Source: JAHEAO01 sp942492375
GTDB lineage: Bacteria; Pseudomonadota; Alphaproteobacteria; Rhodobacterales; Rhodobacteraceae
Direction of reading: 5' to 3'
Assembly: GCA_942492375.1 (NCBI GenBank)
Contig: CALOEL010000012.1
Location: forward strand, 248,001 to 312,000
DNA: 64,000 bases
Shown here piece after piece: positions 34,652 to 43,994 of this stretch. The notes beneath the pieces were generated by a model that saw only the letters and a program-made list of their open reading frames with translations, was not told where the DNA came from and did no database searches. A program made the position numbers and the translations under genes. Each line of letters opens with the position of its first letter. The stretch's first letter is position 1.

Positions 34652-34921
34652 ATGAGCAGTTCAGAGACCGAATTGATGCTGAAAGGCTACGGGCTGACGA
34701 CGGCGGAATTCTTCTACCGGATGCCGGATTACCAGCACGTGCTAAACAGCTACATCTGGCAGGACTACGACCTTGCTCCGGATCATCCACGGCTCTTCAA
34801 GTTCATCGAATTCTGGCAGGAAACGATAGAGGGGCCGCTGCATTCGGTCCGCTTCACCCATCGCAAGCTGATCGGGCCGGGCGAATGGCGCAACGTGGTC
34901 GGTGAATTCACCATCCACTGA
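34652..34921 (+). CDS. usg: Usg-family protein
   Basis: 89-residue protein of unknown function found in alphaproteobacteria, often annotated Usg (named from a gene near trp genes). The block TTAEFFYRMPDYQHVLNSYI followed by WQDYDLAPDHPRLFKFIEFW and a C-terminal WRNVVGEFTIH is characteristic. The ATG at 34652 has AGAGGTGCACC before it; an earlier in-frame ATG at 34619 lacks a site. Divergent from gyrA. Confidence 0.85.
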   Translation: MSSSETELMLKGYGLTTAEFFYRMPDYQHVLNSYIWQDYDLAPDHPRLFKFIEFWQETIEGPLHSVRFTHRKLIGPGEWRNVVGEFTIH

Positions 34922-35010
34922 CATCATTTGTCGGGAAATATCCCCGCCGGAGGCAACGCGGCGTGGCATCGCCGCGGCGCAAGGATCTATTGACGCCGAA
35001 GGCGTCGCCG

Positions 35011-35469
35011 TCAGTCCGCCCGGCGCGCCGCCGCCACCCAGACCAGAGCCAGTCCCAGGGACAGCAGCGCATTCCACGACGCCATCGACAGCCCCAGCAG
35101 CTGCCAGGCGATCTCGTCGCAGCGCACCAGTGGTGCGGTCAGGATCTGGTCCATCAGCTGGTCCGGGGTCAGCCCGCCGATATCGCCGGCGCTGCAGGTG
35201 TCCGGTCCCGGCCACCAGCCTTGCTCGACCCCCGCATGGTAGAAACCGATCACCGCTGTCGTCAGCGCCGCCAGCGCGCCCAGCCAGGGCAGCGGAAGGG
35301 CGTGACGCCACAGCGCCACCGCGCCGATCAGGACCGCCGCCGCATGCGGCCAGCGCTGCCAGAGACAGAGCTTGCAGGGCGGATAGCCAAGCGCCTGGAA
35401 CCCCCAGGCCCCGAGCAACAGCGCCAGCGAGCCGCCTGCCGCAAGCAGTATCAGCCCCCTCCGCGTCAC
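35011..35469 (-). CDS. dsbB: Disulfide bond formation protein DsbB
   Basis: Inner-membrane quinone reductase that reoxidises DsbA. 152 residues from the GTG at 35469, which overlaps the upstream stop by four bases (GTGA). Four hydrophobic helices; the first redox pair PPCKLCLWQRW and the second periplasmic pair in WWPGPDTCSAGD and APLVRCDE are both present. Coupled to the VTT-domain gene. Confidence 0.93.
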   Translation of the reverse strand: MTRRGLILLAAGGSLALLLGAWGFQALGYPPCKLCLWQRWPHAAAVLIGAVALWRHALPLPWLGALAALTTAVIGFYHAGVEQGWWPGPDTCSAGDIGGLTPDQLMDQILTAPLVRCDEIAWQLLGLSMASWNALLSLGLALVWVAAARRAD

Positions 35470-36071
35470 AGGTATTTCACCGTCGCGAAGCCGCCGACAA
35501 GGATGACGACGAACAGCGTGAACATCAGCCCCAGACGGCGCTCGATGAAATCGCGGATCGGGGGGCCGAACTTCCACAAAAGCGCCGCCAGAACGAAAAA
35601 CCGCAGGCCGCGCGCCAGTACCGAGGCTACGATGAAGACCGGCAGGCTGAGCGAGGTCGCGCCGGACAGGATCGTAATGACCTTGTAGGGAAACGGCGTC
35701 ACCCCCGCGATCAGCACCGCCCAGGCGCCGAATTCATTGTAGCGGGTGGCGAAGCCGTCGAAATGTACGTCCTTGCCGTAGAATTCCAGCACCGGGCGGC
35801 CGATGCTTTCGAAAAACCCCCAGCCGATGAGGTAGCCCAGCATCCCGCCAAGCACCGAGGCGACCATAGCCACGGTCGCGATCAGGAAGGCACGCTGCGG
35901 GGCGGCGATGATCATCGGGATCATCAGGATGTCCGGCGGGATCGGAAAGACCGAGCTTTCGACAAACGCCACCAGCGCCAACGCCCAGAGCGCGCGCGGA
36001 TGTTCGGCCAGCGAGATCGTCCAGTCGTAAAGCGCTCGGATCACTGCGGGTTGCCTCGTTTTTTTGATCAT
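35466..36071 (-). CDS. VTT/DedA-family membrane protein (YqaA-like)
   Basis: 201 residues from the ATG at 36071 (MIKKTRQPAV). The pattern FVESSVFPIPPDILMIPMII, GYLIGWGFFESIGRPVLEFY and VLIAGVTPFPYKVITILSG is characteristic of the SNARE-associated/VTT domain; members act in lipid scrambling or membrane homeostasis. An upstream extension from 36122 is possible but has no clear site. Coupled to dsbB. Confidence 0.85.
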   Translation of the reverse strand: MIKKTRQPAVIRALYDWTISLAEHPRALWALALVAFVESSVFPIPPDILMIPMIIAAPQRAFLIATVAMVASVLGGMLGYLIGWGFFESIGRPVLEFYGKDVHFDGFATRYNEFGAWAVLIAGVTPFPYKVITILSGATSLSLPVFIVASVLARGLRFFVLAALLWKFGPPIRDFIERRLGLMFTLFVVILVGGFATVKYL

Positions 36072-36165
36072 TGGCCACGGGACGGCGCGAAGGTCAAGCG
36101 AAACTAGGGCGTTGCAGAGCACCGCGGCATGGCTAGACTGGTCTGGTCAAACGGAGGCTATGCCA

Positions 36166-37011
36166 ATGAAATGGCGGGGACGACGCGGCAGCAGCAATAT
36201 CGAGGACCGCCGGCGGATGTCGGGCGGCCGCGCAAGCGGCATCGGCGGGATCGGTCTGATCGCCGTCCTGGCGATCGGATATTTTCTTGGCATTGACGTG
36301 ACGCCCTTCCTGCAGGGCGGCGGCCAGATCGTCGGATCCGGCGAACAGCAGATCACGCAGGCCGATGAACAGGCCGCCGAATTCGTCTCGGTCACGCTGG
36401 CCGATACCGAGGAGATATGGGCGGACATCTTCCGTGAACAGGTGGGCGATGCCTATCAGCCGCCGGTTCTGGTGCTGTTCAAAGGCGCCACGCAATCGGC
36501 TTGCGGCGGGGCGGGTGCGGCCTCGGGGCCGTTCTACTGTCCGCTCGACCAGAAGATCTATCTCGACACCGACTTCTTCACCACTATGGCGCAACGGATG
36601 GGCGCGGGGGGCGATTTCGCGGCGGCCTATGTCGTGGCCCACGAAGTGGCGCATAACGTGCAGGACGAGCTGGGCATCCTCGGTCAGGCCACTGCGATGC
36701 GCCAGCGCGTGGACGAGGCTGAATCGAATGCGATTTCGGTTCGTATCGAGTTGCAGGCGGACTGCTATTCCGGCATCTGGGCCCGCCATGCCGCTGAACG
36801 GTTCGGAACGCTGGAGCCCGGCGATGTCGAAGAGGCGATGAACGCGGCCAAGCAGATCGGCGACGATACGCTGCAGCGCAATGCCGGGCGCCGGCCGATG
36901 CCGCACACCTTCACCCATGGCACGTCCGAACAGCGGCAGCGGTGGTTCGCGCGGGGCTATCAGAGCGGCGACATCACCGATTGCGACACGTTCGGGACCG
37001 ACCGGATCTGA
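36166..37011 (+). CDS. Putative neutral zinc metallopeptidase (YpfJ family)
   Basis: 281 residues. A basic N-terminus (MKWRGRRGSSNIEDRRRMSG), one membrane anchor (IGLIAVLAIGYFLGID) and a periplasmic domain with the zinc motif HEVAH in YVVAHEVAHNVQDELG, plus ELQADCYSGIWA and the C-terminal THGTSEQRQRWFARGY. ACGGAGG lies 8 bases before the ATG at 36166; an ATG two codons earlier is too close. Substrate unknown. Followed 4 bases later by the flavin monooxygenase. Confidence 0.9.
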   Translation: MKWRGRRGSSNIEDRRRMSGGRASGIGGIGLIAVLAIGYFLGIDVTPFLQGGGQIVGSGEQQITQADEQAAEFVSVTLADTEEIWADIFREQVGDAYQPPVLVLFKGATQSACGGAGAASGPFYCPLDQKIYLDTDFFTTMAQRMGAGGDFAAAYVVAHEVAHNVQDELGILGQATAMRQRVDEAESNAISVRIELQADCYSGIWARHAAERFGTLEPGDVEEAMNAAKQIGDDTLQRNAGRRPMPHTFTHGTSEQRQRWFARGYQSGDITDCDTFGTDRI

Positions 37012-37015
37012 GCCG

Positions 37016-38302
37016 GTGACGGTGCTGATCGCAGGTGCGGGGATCGGCGGGCTGACGCTGGGGCTGAGCCTGCATCATCTGGGCATTCCGTTTCACATCT
37101 TCGAGGCAGCGCGCGAGTTGCGCCCGCTTGGCGTCGGGATCAACCTGCAGCCCCATGCGGTGCGCGAACTGCACGACCTGGGCCTTGCCGACGCGCTGGC
37201 CGAGATCGGCCTGCAGACCGAGGAGGTAGCCTATTTCTCGGCGCAGGGCGGTCGCATCTGGTCCGAGCCGCGAGGCCGCCTGGCGGGCTACAACTGGCCG
37301 CAATACTCGATTCACCGGGGCGATTTGCAGATGCTGCTGCATGACAGCCTGATCGAGCGGGCAGGGGCGGCGGTCCTGAGCACCGGGGCCGCGGTGACCG
37401 GGTGGCGGGAGGATGCCGACGGTATCACCCTGTCCCTGTCCGACAGATCCAGCGGCCGGCAGACCGGCCAGGCCACGGGCGGGGTGCTGGTCGCCGCGGA
37501 CGGGATCAACTCGACCGTCCGCGCGAAGCTTTTTCCTGATGAGGGGCCGGCGCATTGGGCCGGCGTGATGATGTGGCGCGGGGTGACCGAAGGACCGCGG
37601 TTCCTGTCAGGCCGGACGATGGCGATGGCCGGGCGCAAGGCGCAGAAGTTCGTCTGCTATCCGATCCGCGACCTGCCCGGCGGAACCAGCCTGATCAACT
37701 GGATCGCCGATCTGGCCTATCCGCACGACCATGACTGGGCGCGACAGGATTGGAATCGTTCCGGCGACAAGTCGGACATCCTGCCGCATTTTGCCGGATG
37801 GCGGTTCGACTGGCTGGACGTGCCCGCCGTCATAACGGGCGCCTCCGGTATCTGGGAATATCCGATGGTGGACAGGGACCCGCTGCCGCGCTGGACGCAT
37901 GGCCGGGCGACACTGCTTGGCGATGCGGCCCACGCGATGTATCCGATCGGCTCCAACGGCGCGTCCCAGGCAGTTCTCGACGCCCGTATCCTGGCCCGAG
38001 AACTGCGCGACGACGGGATCGGAAGCGGGGCGCTGCTGGCCTACGAGTCAGAGCGGCGCGAGGCGGTCAATGCGCTTGTCCTGGCCAATCGCGGCGACGG
38101 GCCGGACAAGGTGCTGGATATCGTCGCCGAAAAGGCGCCGGACGGGTTCTCCGACATATCGGAGGTGATGAGCCGCACCGAACTGGAAGAGACCGCGCGC
38201 CGCTACAAGTCGATCGCGGGAATGGATATCACAGCGCTGAATTCACGCCCGCCGCTGCTGTCGCCGTCACGGATCCAAGGCGCCTCCGGCGGGGATATTT
38301 GA
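37016..38302 (+). CDS. FAD-dependent monooxygenase
   Basis: 428 residues, class A flavoprotein monooxygenase fold. The dinucleotide motif LIAGAGIGGLTLGLSLHHLG is at the N-terminus, VLVAADGINSTVR gives the DG motif, and GDAAHAMYPIGSNGASQAVL the GD motif binding FAD ribose. The substrate, probably an aromatic compound, cannot be deduced. The GTG start at 37016 is 4 bases after the peptidase stop. Confidence 0.88.
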   Translation: MTVLIAGAGIGGLTLGLSLHHLGIPFHIFEAARELRPLGVGINLQPHAVRELHDLGLADALAEIGLQTEEVAYFSAQGGRIWSEPRGRLAGYNWPQYSIHRGDLQMLLHDSLIERAGAAVLSTGAAVTGWREDADGITLSLSDRSSGRQTGQATGGVLVAADGINSTVRAKLFPDEGPAHWAGVMMWRGVTEGPRFLSGRTMAMAGRKAQKFVCYPIRDLPGGTSLINWIADLAYPHDHDWARQDWNRSGDKSDILPHFAGWRFDWLDVPAVITGASGIWEYPMVDRDPLPRWTHGRATLLGDAAHAMYPIGSNGASQAVLDARILARELRDDGIGSGALLAYESERREAVNALVLANRGDGPDKVLDIVAEKAPDGFSDISEVMSRTELEETARRYKSIAGMDITALNSRPPLLSPSRIQGASGGDI

Positions 38303-38376
38303 AAGACAATGAAGCCGGGCTGGCCGGCGTTTTCCGGTGGACGGCGGGTTGTGCTGACGCTAAACCATCCGCGGCT

Positions 38377-38460
38377 GCCCGAGTGGCGGAATGGTAGACG
38401 CAGGGGATTCAAAATCCCCCGCCGCAAGGCGTGTCGGTTCGAGTCCGACCTCGGGTACCA
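38377..38460 (+). tRNA. tRNA-Leu (anticodon CAA)
   Basis: 84 bases with encoded CCA. Acceptor arm GCCCGAG pairs with CTCGGGT (first pair G-U). The anticodon stem GGGGA/TCCCC holds loop TTCAAAA, anticodon CAA. The T arm contains GGTTCGAGTCC, and the variable arm (GCCGCAAGGC) is long, as in type II tRNAs. Confidence 0.96.
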
Positions 38461-38528
38461 GGCAGCCCGCAGTTTCTTGACGTCCCGCGCCAGACGGGGT
38501 GCTATCTGCATCGGCAAGCGGAGGGATG

Positions 38529-39269
38529 ATGCGGCGATTTCAAGCAGTTCTCACGGTCCTTGCGCTTGGCTTGAGCCTTGCCGGTGCAGCGCGTGCCGCG
38601 ACCGCCACGGTCGCGGTGGCGGCGAATTTCCTGACGACGGCGGAATCGCTGGCCGAGGAGTTCAGTCGTGAGACCGGGCATCAGATCGAGCTTGTACCCG
38701 GTTCGACGGGCAAGCTCTTCGCGCAGATCGTGAACGGTGCACCGTTCGATGTCTTTCTTGCGGCCGATGCGGCGCGCCCCGCGGCGCTGGAAGACCGCGG
38801 TCTCGCCGCGTCGCGCAAGCCCTATGCCTTCGGGCGTCTGGTTCTGCTGGTCCGCGGCCGGCGCGAGGCCTCGCTCGCGGCGATTACAGACGACGACTTG
38901 CGCATTGCCATTGCCGATCCGGAACTCGCCCCCTACGGCGTTGCGGCGCGGCAGGTGCTTGCGGGGCTGCGCGGCACTGCAGACTGGCGGTCGAACGTTG
39001 TGCTCGGCGCAGATGTGGGGCAGGCGATGAGCTTTCTTGCCACGCGCAATGCCGACGCGGCGATCCTTGCGCTGTCGCAGCTGGTTCTGGTCGATTTCCG
39101 CGCGCGCGAACTCGTGATCCCGCCCGAGCTATACGACCCGATCCAGCAGGATGTCGTGCTTCTGGAAGGCTCGACGAGCAATCCCGCGGCCCGTGCCTTC
39201 TTCGAGTATCTGGCAAGCCCCGCCGCGCTGCGGTTGATCGAGTCGGCGGGCTACGGCACCGAGCGATGA
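38529..39269 (+). CDS. modA: Molybdate ABC transporter substrate-binding protein
   Basis: Periplasmic molybdate (or tungstate) capture. 246 residues. Signal peptide to about ARAATA, then TVAVAANFLTTAESLAEEFS, GSTGKLFAQIVNGAPFDVFL and AADAARPAALEDRGL, all typical of ModA. GGAGGG lies just before; the ATG at 38529 is preferred over 38526 because of spacing. Four-base overlap with modB. Confidence 0.95.
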   Translation: MRRFQAVLTVLALGLSLAGAARAATATVAVAANFLTTAESLAEEFSRETGHQIELVPGSTGKLFAQIVNGAPFDVFLAADAARPAALEDRGLAASRKPYAFGRLVLLVRGRREASLAAITDDDLRIAIADPELAPYGVAARQVLAGLRGTADWRSNVVLGADVGQAMSFLATRNADAAILALSQLVLVDFRARELVIPPELYDPIQQDVVLLEGSTSNPAARAFFEYLASPAALRLIESAGYGTER

Positions 39270-39940
39270 CCGACCTCTGGACGCCGGTCTGGCTGTCGCT
39301 GCAACTTGCCGGGGCGACGACGTTGATCCTGCTGGCGCTGTCCATGCCGCTCGCCTGGTGGTTGTCGCGAACACGCAGTCCATTCCGCCCGGTGATCGAG
39401 GCCCTGACGGCTCTTCCCTTGGTGCTGCCGCCGACGGTCCTCGGCTTTTACCTGTTGATCCTGTTCAGCCCGACCTCGGCGCTTGGCGCGGGCTTTCTGC
39501 GGCTGACCGGCGATACGCTTGCCTTTTCCTTCACCGGGTTGCTGTTCGCCTCGATCCTCTATTCGCTGCCCTTCGCCGTGCAGCCGATGCAGACCGCCTT
39601 CCACTCGGTGGGACATGGCGCGATGGAAGCGGCGGCCACTCTCGGGGCCGGGCGGTTCGACGCGTTCCGAAGTGTCGCCTTGCCGCTGTCGCGGCGCGGT
39701 GTGCTGACGGCGGCGGTTCTCACATTCGCCCACACGCTAGGCGAATTCGGCGTCGTGCTGATGGTGGGCGGCAACATCCCCGGTCGGACCCGCGTGATCT
39801 CGATCGAAATCTACTCTGCCGTCGAAACGCTGGATTACCGCACCGCGCATCTCTTGTCCGCTGGCCTCCTGATCTTTTCCTTCCTCGTCCTCACGCTTGT
39901 CTATGTCATGAACCGGCGCGGGGTGCAGATCGGTGGCTGA
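39266..39940 (+). CDS. modB: Molybdate ABC transporter permease
   Basis: Inner-membrane channel of the molybdate importer. 224 residues, about five helices, with LPLVLPPTVLGFYLLILF and the EAA loop EAAATLGAGRFDAFRSVALP. Starts inside the modA stop and overlaps the modC start by eight bases. Confidence 0.96.
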   Translation: MTDLWTPVWLSLQLAGATTLILLALSMPLAWWLSRTRSPFRPVIEALTALPLVLPPTVLGFYLLILFSPTSALGAGFLRLTGDTLAFSFTGLLFASILYSLPFAVQPMQTAFHSVGHGAMEAAATLGAGRFDAFRSVALPLSRRGVLTAAVLTFAHTLGEFGVVLMVGGNIPGRTRVISIEIYSAVETLDYRTAHLLSAGLLIFSFLVLTLVYVMNRRGVQIGG

Positions 39941-40946
39941 GGAACTGGCTTTCGATCTGAGCCTCGATCTTCCGGGCTTCGGGCTGCGGGCGGCGGCGCG
40001 TATCCCGCTCGATGGAATCACTGTGATCTCGGGCGCCAGCGGTTCTGGCAAGACGACCCTGCTGCGGGCGCTTGCCGGGCTGGAGCCGTGCGCAAGAGGT
40101 GCGGTCCGGTTCGGCACCGTCGATTGGACCGGCCTGCCACCGCAGCGCCGTCAGGTCGGGTATGTGTTTCAGGACGCGCGGCTGTTCCGGCATCTGAGCG
40201 TCGATGAGAACCTGCGCTACGGCGCCAGCCGGCGCGGCGCGCCCGAGCGCATGGTGCAGGAGGTCATAGAGGCGCTCGACCTCGGTCCGCTTCTGGGGCG
40301 GCGCACAACCGCATTGTCGGGCGGCGAGGCGCGTCGCGTGGCGCTTGGGCGGGCTTTGGCCAGCCGCCCCCGGATCCTGTTCCTCGACGAGCCGATGGTC
40401 GGCCTCGATACGGCGCGCCGGGCCGAGGTTCTTCCCTATATCACCCGTGCCGTCGACATTTTCGGCCTTGCCGTTCTCTACGTGTCTCACAGCCAGTTCG
40501 AAATGGCGCTGCTGGCGGACCGCATTTACCGGATGCGGGATGGAAAGCTTGGTCCCATGCAGGAAGGCCCGCCGCGGTTTTGCCTGACCGTCGACTCGGC
40601 GTCTGACGGGGTGCTGGCCTTCCGGATCGGCGACCACATGCTGACGCTTCCGGGCGAGGCCCTGCCGCACGAGGAATGGGAACTGCGCCCCGGTCAGGGA
40701 TGTGTCCTGTCCGAACGGCATCCCGGCTCGAATTCCGCAGCCGCCGTTCTACCGGTGACCTGCCGGGGCGCCTGCAGCGACCGAGCGGCGATGCGGGTCG
40801 AGATCGCCGGGCAGATTGTCGAGATCGACACCGCGACGGATTTCGCGAACGGAGCGGAGCTGTGGCTGATATGCCCGCGGTTGCGTGGGCGAAAACGAGA
40901 TCGCATGCCGCAGCCTTGCCGCAGAGTTACCACCGACCAGTCATGA
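39933..40946 (+). CDS. modC: Molybdate ABC transporter ATPase
   Basis: 337 residues. Walker A GASGSGKTTLLRAL, Q loop GYVFQDARLFRHLSV, signature LSGGEARRVALGRAL and Walker B ILFLDEPMVGLD occupy the first 200 residues; the C-terminal ~100 residues form the TOBE/MOP molybdate-binding region. The start is a GTG overlapping modB. A hairpin at 41005-41025 follows. Confidence 0.95.
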   Translation: MAEELAFDLSLDLPGFGLRAAARIPLDGITVISGASGSGKTTLLRALAGLEPCARGAVRFGTVDWTGLPPQRRQVGYVFQDARLFRHLSVDENLRYGASRRGAPERMVQEVIEALDLGPLLGRRTTALSGGEARRVALGRALASRPRILFLDEPMVGLDTARRAEVLPYITRAVDIFGLAVLYVSHSQFEMALLADRIYRMRDGKLGPMQEGPPRFCLTVDSASDGVLAFRIGDHMLTLPGEALPHEEWELRPGQGCVLSERHPGSNSAAAVLPVTCRGACSDRAAMRVEIAGQIVEIDTATDFANGAELWLICPRLRGRKRDRMPQPCRRVTTDQS

Positions 40947-41004
40947 CGGCGTCATCAACAGATGTCAGAGCGGCCGCCATTGACGGAGAAAGTATTTCAG
41001 CCGG

Positions 41005-41025
41005 CGGGCGGGACCATCCCGCCCG
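41005..41025 (+). terminator. Hairpin between convergent modC and MobA-like gene
   Basis: Perfect 9-base stem CGGGCGGGA/TCCCGCCCG with a 3-base loop, followed on the plus strand by TCATTTTCC. It fits a terminator for modC and touches the stop of the convergent gene, so it may work both ways. Confidence 0.7.
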
Positions 41026-41637
41026 TCATTTTCCCGGATTTCGTCTTCGCCATGCCAGCCAATCCTCGGGCGTATCGAGATCGGTCGTCGCATGACAGCC
41101 GGGCAGGGCAACCAAGAGCGGCGTCTCCGACGCCAGAAGGCCCTGTGCCCCCCTGTCGCCATCAAGCCCCGCCAAGGCGGCGAACAGCCGAGCCGGAAGG
41201 ATCACCGGATGACCGCGTCTGCCTTCGGCCGAGGTCGCCCGGATCGCCGACTGTCCGTCGAATACTTCCGCGGCCTGCAACAGATCCGCGGTCGTCAATT
41301 CCGGCATGTCGGCGGGGATCACCATGACCCCGGCGGCTGCCGCTGGCAATGCGGCGACACCGGCCGCAAGGCTCGCCCCCATTCCCCGGTCCGGATCGGA
41401 TACGGCGATCACCGTGATCGGCAGATCCCGCAGGATAGCCCCCCGCTCGCTGTCTCCGGCGGGAAGCGTCGCATGGACCGGTAGGCCCGTCGCCACGGCC
41501 TGCATCGCGACATGCCGCAGCAGCGGAACACCGCCGACCGGCTGCAGCAGCTTGTCGGTTCCGCGCATCCGGGCAGAGGCCCCGGCCGCAAGGATCAGGA
41601 TCCTCAGATCGTCGCGGCTGGCTTTTTCTTCGTGCAA
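41026..41637 (-). CDS. MobA-like nucleotidyltransferase (MocA type)
   Basis: 203 residues. The motif ILILAAGASARMRGTDKLLQ is the nucleotide-binding loop of NTP-transferase proteins; VIPADMPELTTADL carries the metal Asp and GHPVILPARLFAAL follows. This pattern fits molybdenum cofactor cytidylyl- or guanylyltransferases acting on Mo enzymes. Its location beside modABC supports a Mo role but it is on the opposite strand. Downstream of it is livM on the same strand, in a separate system. Confidence 0.82.
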   Translation of the reverse strand: MHEEKASRDDLRILILAAGASARMRGTDKLLQPVGGVPLLRHVAMQAVATGLPVHATLPAGDSERGAILRDLPITVIAVSDPDRGMGASLAAGVAALPAAAAGVMVIPADMPELTTADLLQAAEVFDGQSAIRATSAEGRRGHPVILPARLFAALAGLDGDRGAQGLLASETPLLVALPGCHATTDLDTPEDWLAWRRRNPGK

Positions 41638-41676
41638 ATACTCGTCTCCGACCGCAGTGCCGGGAGGGCCGCCGGT

Positions 41677-42984
41677 TCAGCGCTCGGGGATCAGCCCGCG
41701 CGGACTGAAACGCAGCACCAGCAGCAGGATCAGCCCCATGGTCAGAAGCCGCATATGCGCGGCGCTGTCCAGCAGATGCTGTTTCAGTGCCGATCCGTCC
41801 GGCATCCCGGCGGTGATGACATCCATCAGCCACAAGCCGATCGGCTCGACCTGCACCCAGAGGAACCAGATCAGGAAGCCGCCCAGAACCGCGCCCCAGT
41901 TGTTGCCTGACCCACCGACGATCACCATCACCCAGACGAGGAAGGTGAAACGCAGCGGCTGGTAGCTGCCCGGCGTCAGCTGGCCGTCCAGCGTCGTCAT
42001 CATCGCACCCGCCAGGCCGCAGATCGCCGAGCCGAGGATGAAGATCTGCAAGTGCCGCCCGGTCACGTCCTTGCCCATCGCCTCGGCCGCGACCTCGTTG
42101 TCGCGGATCGCGCGCATCATCCGGCCCCAGGGCGAATTCAGCGCCATCTGGCTGAGCCAGAGCAGCAGCAGCAGGACAGCCGTGAACAGTGCCGCATAGC
42201 AGAGCTTCACCACGATCGATGAGGCGATGACGGGATCGTACCCCCAGTCGCGCATAAATGTCACGAAGGCGGGATTGCCCTGCAGCTCGATCTCGAACGG
42301 GATCGGCTGGCGCGGCAGGCCGACGACGTTCTTGACGCCCCGGCTCAGCCAGTCCTCGTTCTTAAGGACGGCGATGATGATCTCGGCGATGCCGAGCGTG
42401 GCGATGGCCAGGTAGTCCGACCGCAGGCCGAGCGCGGTCTTGCCGACGATCCAGGCTGCGCCCGCCGCCAGAAGCCCGCCGACCGGCCAGGACAGCAGGA
42501 CCGGCAGGCCGAGACCGCCGAGATAGCCGGTGCCCGCCGGATTGACCGCCTCGATCGCCGCCACCGCCGGATCGAACAGGAAGCGGAACAGGAAGAAGCC
42601 CGCGACCAGCAGCGCCACGAGCGCCAGACCCCGCGCCTTGCCGCGATCCATCCGTCTCCAGAGCAGGATCGCACCGATGATGGTGCCGGCGCCGACCGCA
42701 AGTGCCAGCAGCACGCGAAGCCCGCCTGCCGCCCAGGCCGCATTCACCGGCGGCATCGAGACGATGACAGCACCCAGCCCGCCCAGGGCCACGAAGCCCA
42801 TGACCCCGATGTTGAAAAGGCCCGCATAGCCCCATTGCATGTTGACGCCCAAAGCCATGATCGCGCTGATCAGGCCCATGTTGATGATCCCGAGGGCGAC
42901 GTTCCAGCTGGTGGTCTGGCCGGTGATCGCGATCAGGCCGAACACGGCGACGAACATCAGGATGGCTCGGATCTGGTGGTTCAT
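41677..42984 (-). CDS. livM: Branched-chain amino acid ABC transporter permease LivM
   Basis: 435 residues, with about ten hydrophobic segments. NMQWGYAGLFNIGVMGFVAL near the N-terminus and AIRDNEVAAEAMGKDVTGRH (the EAA-type loop) are family hallmarks. It forms the channel with LivH. The start overlaps the livH stop by four bases. Last gene of the liv unit. Confidence 0.95.
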   Translation of the reverse strand: MNHQIRAILMFVAVFGLIAITGQTTSWNVALGIINMGLISAIMALGVNMQWGYAGLFNIGVMGFVALGGLGAVIVSMPPVNAAWAAGGLRVLLALAVGAGTIIGAILLWRRMDRGKARGLALVALLVAGFFLFRFLFDPAVAAIEAVNPAGTGYLGGLGLPVLLSWPVGGLLAAGAAWIVGKTALGLRSDYLAIATLGIAEIIIAVLKNEDWLSRGVKNVVGLPRQPIPFEIELQGNPAFVTFMRDWGYDPVIASSIVVKLCYAALFTAVLLLLLWLSQMALNSPWGRMMRAIRDNEVAAEAMGKDVTGRHLQIFILGSAICGLAGAMMTTLDGQLTPGSYQPLRFTFLVWVMVIVGGSGNNWGAVLGGFLIWFLWVQVEPIGLWLMDVITAGMPDGSALKQHLLDSAAHMRLLTMGLILLLVLRFSPRGLIPER

Positions 42985-43994
42985 ACCGATTTCCCCGCGA
43001 ATAGGCCGGTTGGCTTGAACAACAGCACGATGATCAGGATCCCGAAGGAAACCGCGAATTTGTAGTCGGTCGAAAGAAGCTGGACCAGCGTGTCAGGCTC
43101 CCATCCCCCCGGCGCGAGATAGCCCAGGACCTTCTTGAAAGCATAGGTCACGGTGATCTCGGAAAACGCGATCACGAACCCGCCCGCGATGGCACCCAGC
43201 GGGCTGCCGAGCCCGCCGACGATGGCCGAGGCGAAGATCGGCAAGAGAAGCTGGAAATAGGTGAAGGGCTTGAAGCTCTTGTCGAGCCCGTAAAGCACAC
43301 CGGCAATGGTCGCGAGGCCCGCCACGATGATCCAGGTATAGGTCACGACCTTCTCGGGGTTGATGCCCGACAGAAGCGCCAGATCCTCATTGTCCGAAAA
43401 CGCCCGCATCGACTTGCCGGTGCGGGTGCGGTTGAGGAACCAGAAGAGCGCGGCCACCACGATCACCGCCGTGACGATGGTCAAGCCTTGCGAGGTCTTG
43501 AAGGCCAGGCCTTCCTGGATGCCGGTCATCTCGCGGAACGTGCGGGCCGAGATGATGAAACGCTCGCCGTCGAGGAAGTTCTGGTCATCGACGCCGATGA
43601 TGAACCGGACAAGCCCGTTCATGATGAACATGACACCCATCGAGACGATCACAAGGATCACCGGCGCGGCCTTCTGTTTTCGGTAGAACCGGTAAACCGC
43701 GCGGTCGGTGCCGACCAGCAACAGCGCCGTGAAGAAGATGCCGAAGGGCAGGGCGATCAGCGCGGTCGGCAGCACCCAGAGGTGCAGGCCCCAGCTCTGG
43801 AACAGCCATGTGACAAGGATCGTGCACATCGCGCCGAAGGCCATCGTGTCGCCATGCGCGAAGTTCGAGAACCGCAGGATGCCGTAGATCAGCGTGACCC
43901 CCAGCGCCCCGAGCGCCAGCTGCGCGCCGTAAGCGGTGGCCGGGATGATGACGAAATTCAGAAGCGCCACGATGGCGTTGATCGGGTCCATCAA
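42981..43994 (-). CDS. livH: Branched-chain amino acid ABC transporter permease LivH
   Basis: 337 residues, eight or so helices. ALGALGVTLIYGILRFSNFA near the N-terminus, MRAFSDNEDLALLSGINPEK (ATPase contact loop) and YGLDKSFKPFTYFQLLLPIF are visible. Follows the small secreted-protein gene and overlaps livM. Confidence 0.95.
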   Translation of the reverse strand: MMDPINAIVALLNFVIIPATAYGAQLALGALGVTLIYGILRFSNFAHGDTMAFGAMCTILVTWLFQSWGLHLWVLPTALIALPFGIFFTALLLVGTDRAVYRFYRKQKAAPVILVIVSMGVMFIMNGLVRFIIGVDDQNFLDGERFIISARTFREMTGIQEGLAFKTSQGLTIVTAVIVVAALFWFLNRTRTGKSMRAFSDNEDLALLSGINPEKVVTYTWIIVAGLATIAGVLYGLDKSFKPFTYFQLLLPIFASAIVGGLGSPLGAIAGGFVIAFSEITVTYAFKKVLGYLAPGGWEPDTLVQLLSTDYKFAVSFGILIIVLLFKPTGLFAGKSV

